Of a DNA stretch of 64,000 nucleotides, positions 63,353-64,000 are shown piece after piece. Within the stretch, counting starts at the first letter, position 1. Each line of letters begins with the position of its first letter. Source of the DNA: Pantoea sp. IMH (GTDB lineage Bacteria; Pseudomonadota; Gammaproteobacteria; Enterobacterales; Enterobacteriaceae); contig NZ_JFGT01000007.1 in the NCBI RefSeq assembly GCF_000599885.1, positions 220,540-284,539 on the forward strand. Direction: 5' to 3'. Under the pieces are notes generated by a model, which saw nothing but the letters and a program-made list of their open reading frames with translations, searched no databases and had not been told where the DNA came from. The translations under genes were made by a program, and so were the position numbers.

Positions 63353-63717
63353 TGCCTGTGTTAAGGCGGTTCCGTGGTTCTGCTCCGGTAAATGAGCTGC
63401 TGAGTAGTCTGGTTGTATTCTCTGTGATAGCGGAGACCGGCTCCGGCAAGAGCCAGAACACCGGGACGCCGTCAATCCTTCCCTGGAGGCTTCGCTGCCG
63501 CCTCCCTGCGGCAGCGACCCGGCTTATCATTAGCTTTTCATTTTCAGATAACGCATTCGTAACTTCAGCAATATCATCAAGCTAATTAAAAAAGCACACA
63601 CTTCCGGTCATACGCAAAGGTAGAGCCTGTAAGTTGCCGATATTGAATTGTATTTCGATGACGCTAAACAGATCCGCTCACGCCTTAACCAGATATAACG
63701 AAAGGAAAAAATTCTGC
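63353..63717. other. Region between repeat array and second tRNA
   Basis: About 365 bases hold no recognised gene. GC-rich hairpins are near 63480-63520 and the right half is AT-rich. Frames across it on either strand lack ribosome sites. The second tRNA promoter starts at 63718. Confidence 0.45.
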
Positions 63718-63746
63718 TTGACCCTACCCGTCCGACTCCCTATAGT
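63718..63746 (+). promoter_or_regulatory. Promoter of the second tRNA-Ser
   Basis: TTGACC (63718-63723), a 17-base spacer and TATAGT (63741-63746) form a strong sigma-70 promoter with a GC-rich discriminator (AGCGCCCC). The tRNA starts 41 bases further on. Confidence 0.88.
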
Positions 63747-63786
63747 AGCGCCCCGTCGCCCCTGAGGGCGAAGCAGTATAAAATAT

Positions 63787-63874
63787 GGTGAGGTGTCCGA
63801 GTGGCTGAAGGAGCACGCCTGGAAAGTGTGTATACGGCAACGTATCGAGGGTTCGAATCCCTCCCTCACCGCCA
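63787..63874 (+). tRNA. tRNA-Ser (GGA), second copy
   Basis: The 88-nt gene is identical to the copy at 62841-62928, including the anticodon GGA and encoded CCA. It has its own promoter and a terminator at 63887-63916. Flanking sequence upstream differs from the first copy, so the two are separate transcription units. Confidence 0.98.
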
Positions 63875-64000
63875 TATTTAAAGAGAAAGCCTGAGCGAAA
63901 GTTCAGGCTTTTTTTTATGCCTATTCCCCATGAGGGAGGGTGAGAACACTCGACAGGGTTCGACAAAACGGCAGGGATTGCCGTTTTGCACAGCTCCGCT
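63857..64000 (+). repeat. Start of a second rtT-like repeat array, cut by window end
   Basis: From the tRNA 3' end (63857) the sequence repeats the ~190-bp unit of 62911 onward through at least the hairpin AAAACGGCA...TGCCGTTTT. It runs off the window at 64000, so the number of units is unknown. Confidence 0.9.
63887..63916 (+). terminator. Rho-independent terminator of the second tRNA-Ser
   Basis: AAGCCTGA (63887-63894) pairs with TCAGGCTT (63903-63910), followed by T to 63916. It is the same hairpin as after the first tRNA. Confidence 0.9.

Noticed and set aside
63630..63645. GCCGATAT as a plus-strand sigma-28 -10 box
   Set aside because: No TAAA at the required 15-base distance upstream.
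62627..63966. Several minus-strand frames (about 60-125 codons) reading MAVREGFEPSIRC-type protein
   Set aside because: They are the reverse complement of the tRNA-Ser genes and the repeat units, a common false annotation.

Overview
The window is a chromosomal segment of an enterobacterium. Gene content and order point to the Erwiniaceae (Pantoea/Mixta/Erwinia type): motAB-cheAW and flhDC followed by otsBA, a yciG-yciF-yciE-katN stress locus, a ghrA-ycdX-ycdY block next to a serine tRNA (as serX lies next to ghrA in E. coli), and several proteins nearly collinear with E. coli homologues. This assignment is inferred from protein similarity recalled from memory, not from a search.

Layout. 1-10.3 kb (minus strand) is a motility and chemotaxis block: two methyl-accepting chemoreceptors, cheW, cheA, motB, motA, flhC, flhD and a long flhDC regulatory region. 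Sigma-28 promoters with exact spacing precede both receptors, and one lies inside flhC. 10.3-14.2 kb holds otsA/otsB (trehalose synthesis) and an HD-GYP c-di-GMP phosphodiesterase with its own sigma-28-like promoter. 14.8-25.6 kb is a stress region: a CspA-type protein, two KGG (YciG-like) proteins, a metallo-beta-lactamase-fold hydrolase, a Cys-rich copper-binding bundle, four small YcgZ/YmgA/AriR-type proteins, the yciF-yciE-katN genes, a zinc alcohol dehydrogenase and an SDR oxidoreductase. 25.9-35.1 kb holds a broken umuD copy, a 2002-residue autotransporter, an umuDC operon with a LexA box, and a small unrecognised gene with its own LexA box. 35.8-47.6 kb is mixed metabolism and transport: nhaA, a TetR/MFS pair, a LysE exporter, remnants of a RidA-family gene and a methyltransferase, a ROK kinase, a DUF2243/CtaG pair, VOC and EthD proteins, hemB and a CPA antiporter. 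48.1-58.0 kb holds a second autotransporter with a Pro-rich linker, a GGDEF-EAL protein, an aldehyde dehydrogenase, an EamA exporter and a type III CoA-transferase. 58.1-58.7 kb is a TisB/IstR-like SOS-controlled type I toxin-antitoxin locus. 58.7-62.6 kb is ycdY-ycdX-ghrA and a POT transporter. 62.8-64.0 kb has two tRNA-Ser(GGA) genes and tandem ~190-bp repeats that each carry the tRNA 3' end, the architecture of the E. coli tyrT rtT repeats.

How the parts work together. FlhDC and sigma-28 would drive motors, receptors and c-di-GMP turnover. The sigma-28 promoter in flhC followed about 95 nt later by a strong terminator predicts a MotR-like sRNA ahead of motA. Three near-perfect LexA boxes (umuDC, the small gene, the tisB-like toxin) make three SOS units. 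The UmuD protein has Ala where the catalytic Ser60 should be, so its self-cleavage is in doubt. The most notable items are the toxin-antitoxin locus, the tRNA-Ser repeat array, the Ser-less UmuD and the predicted sRNA.
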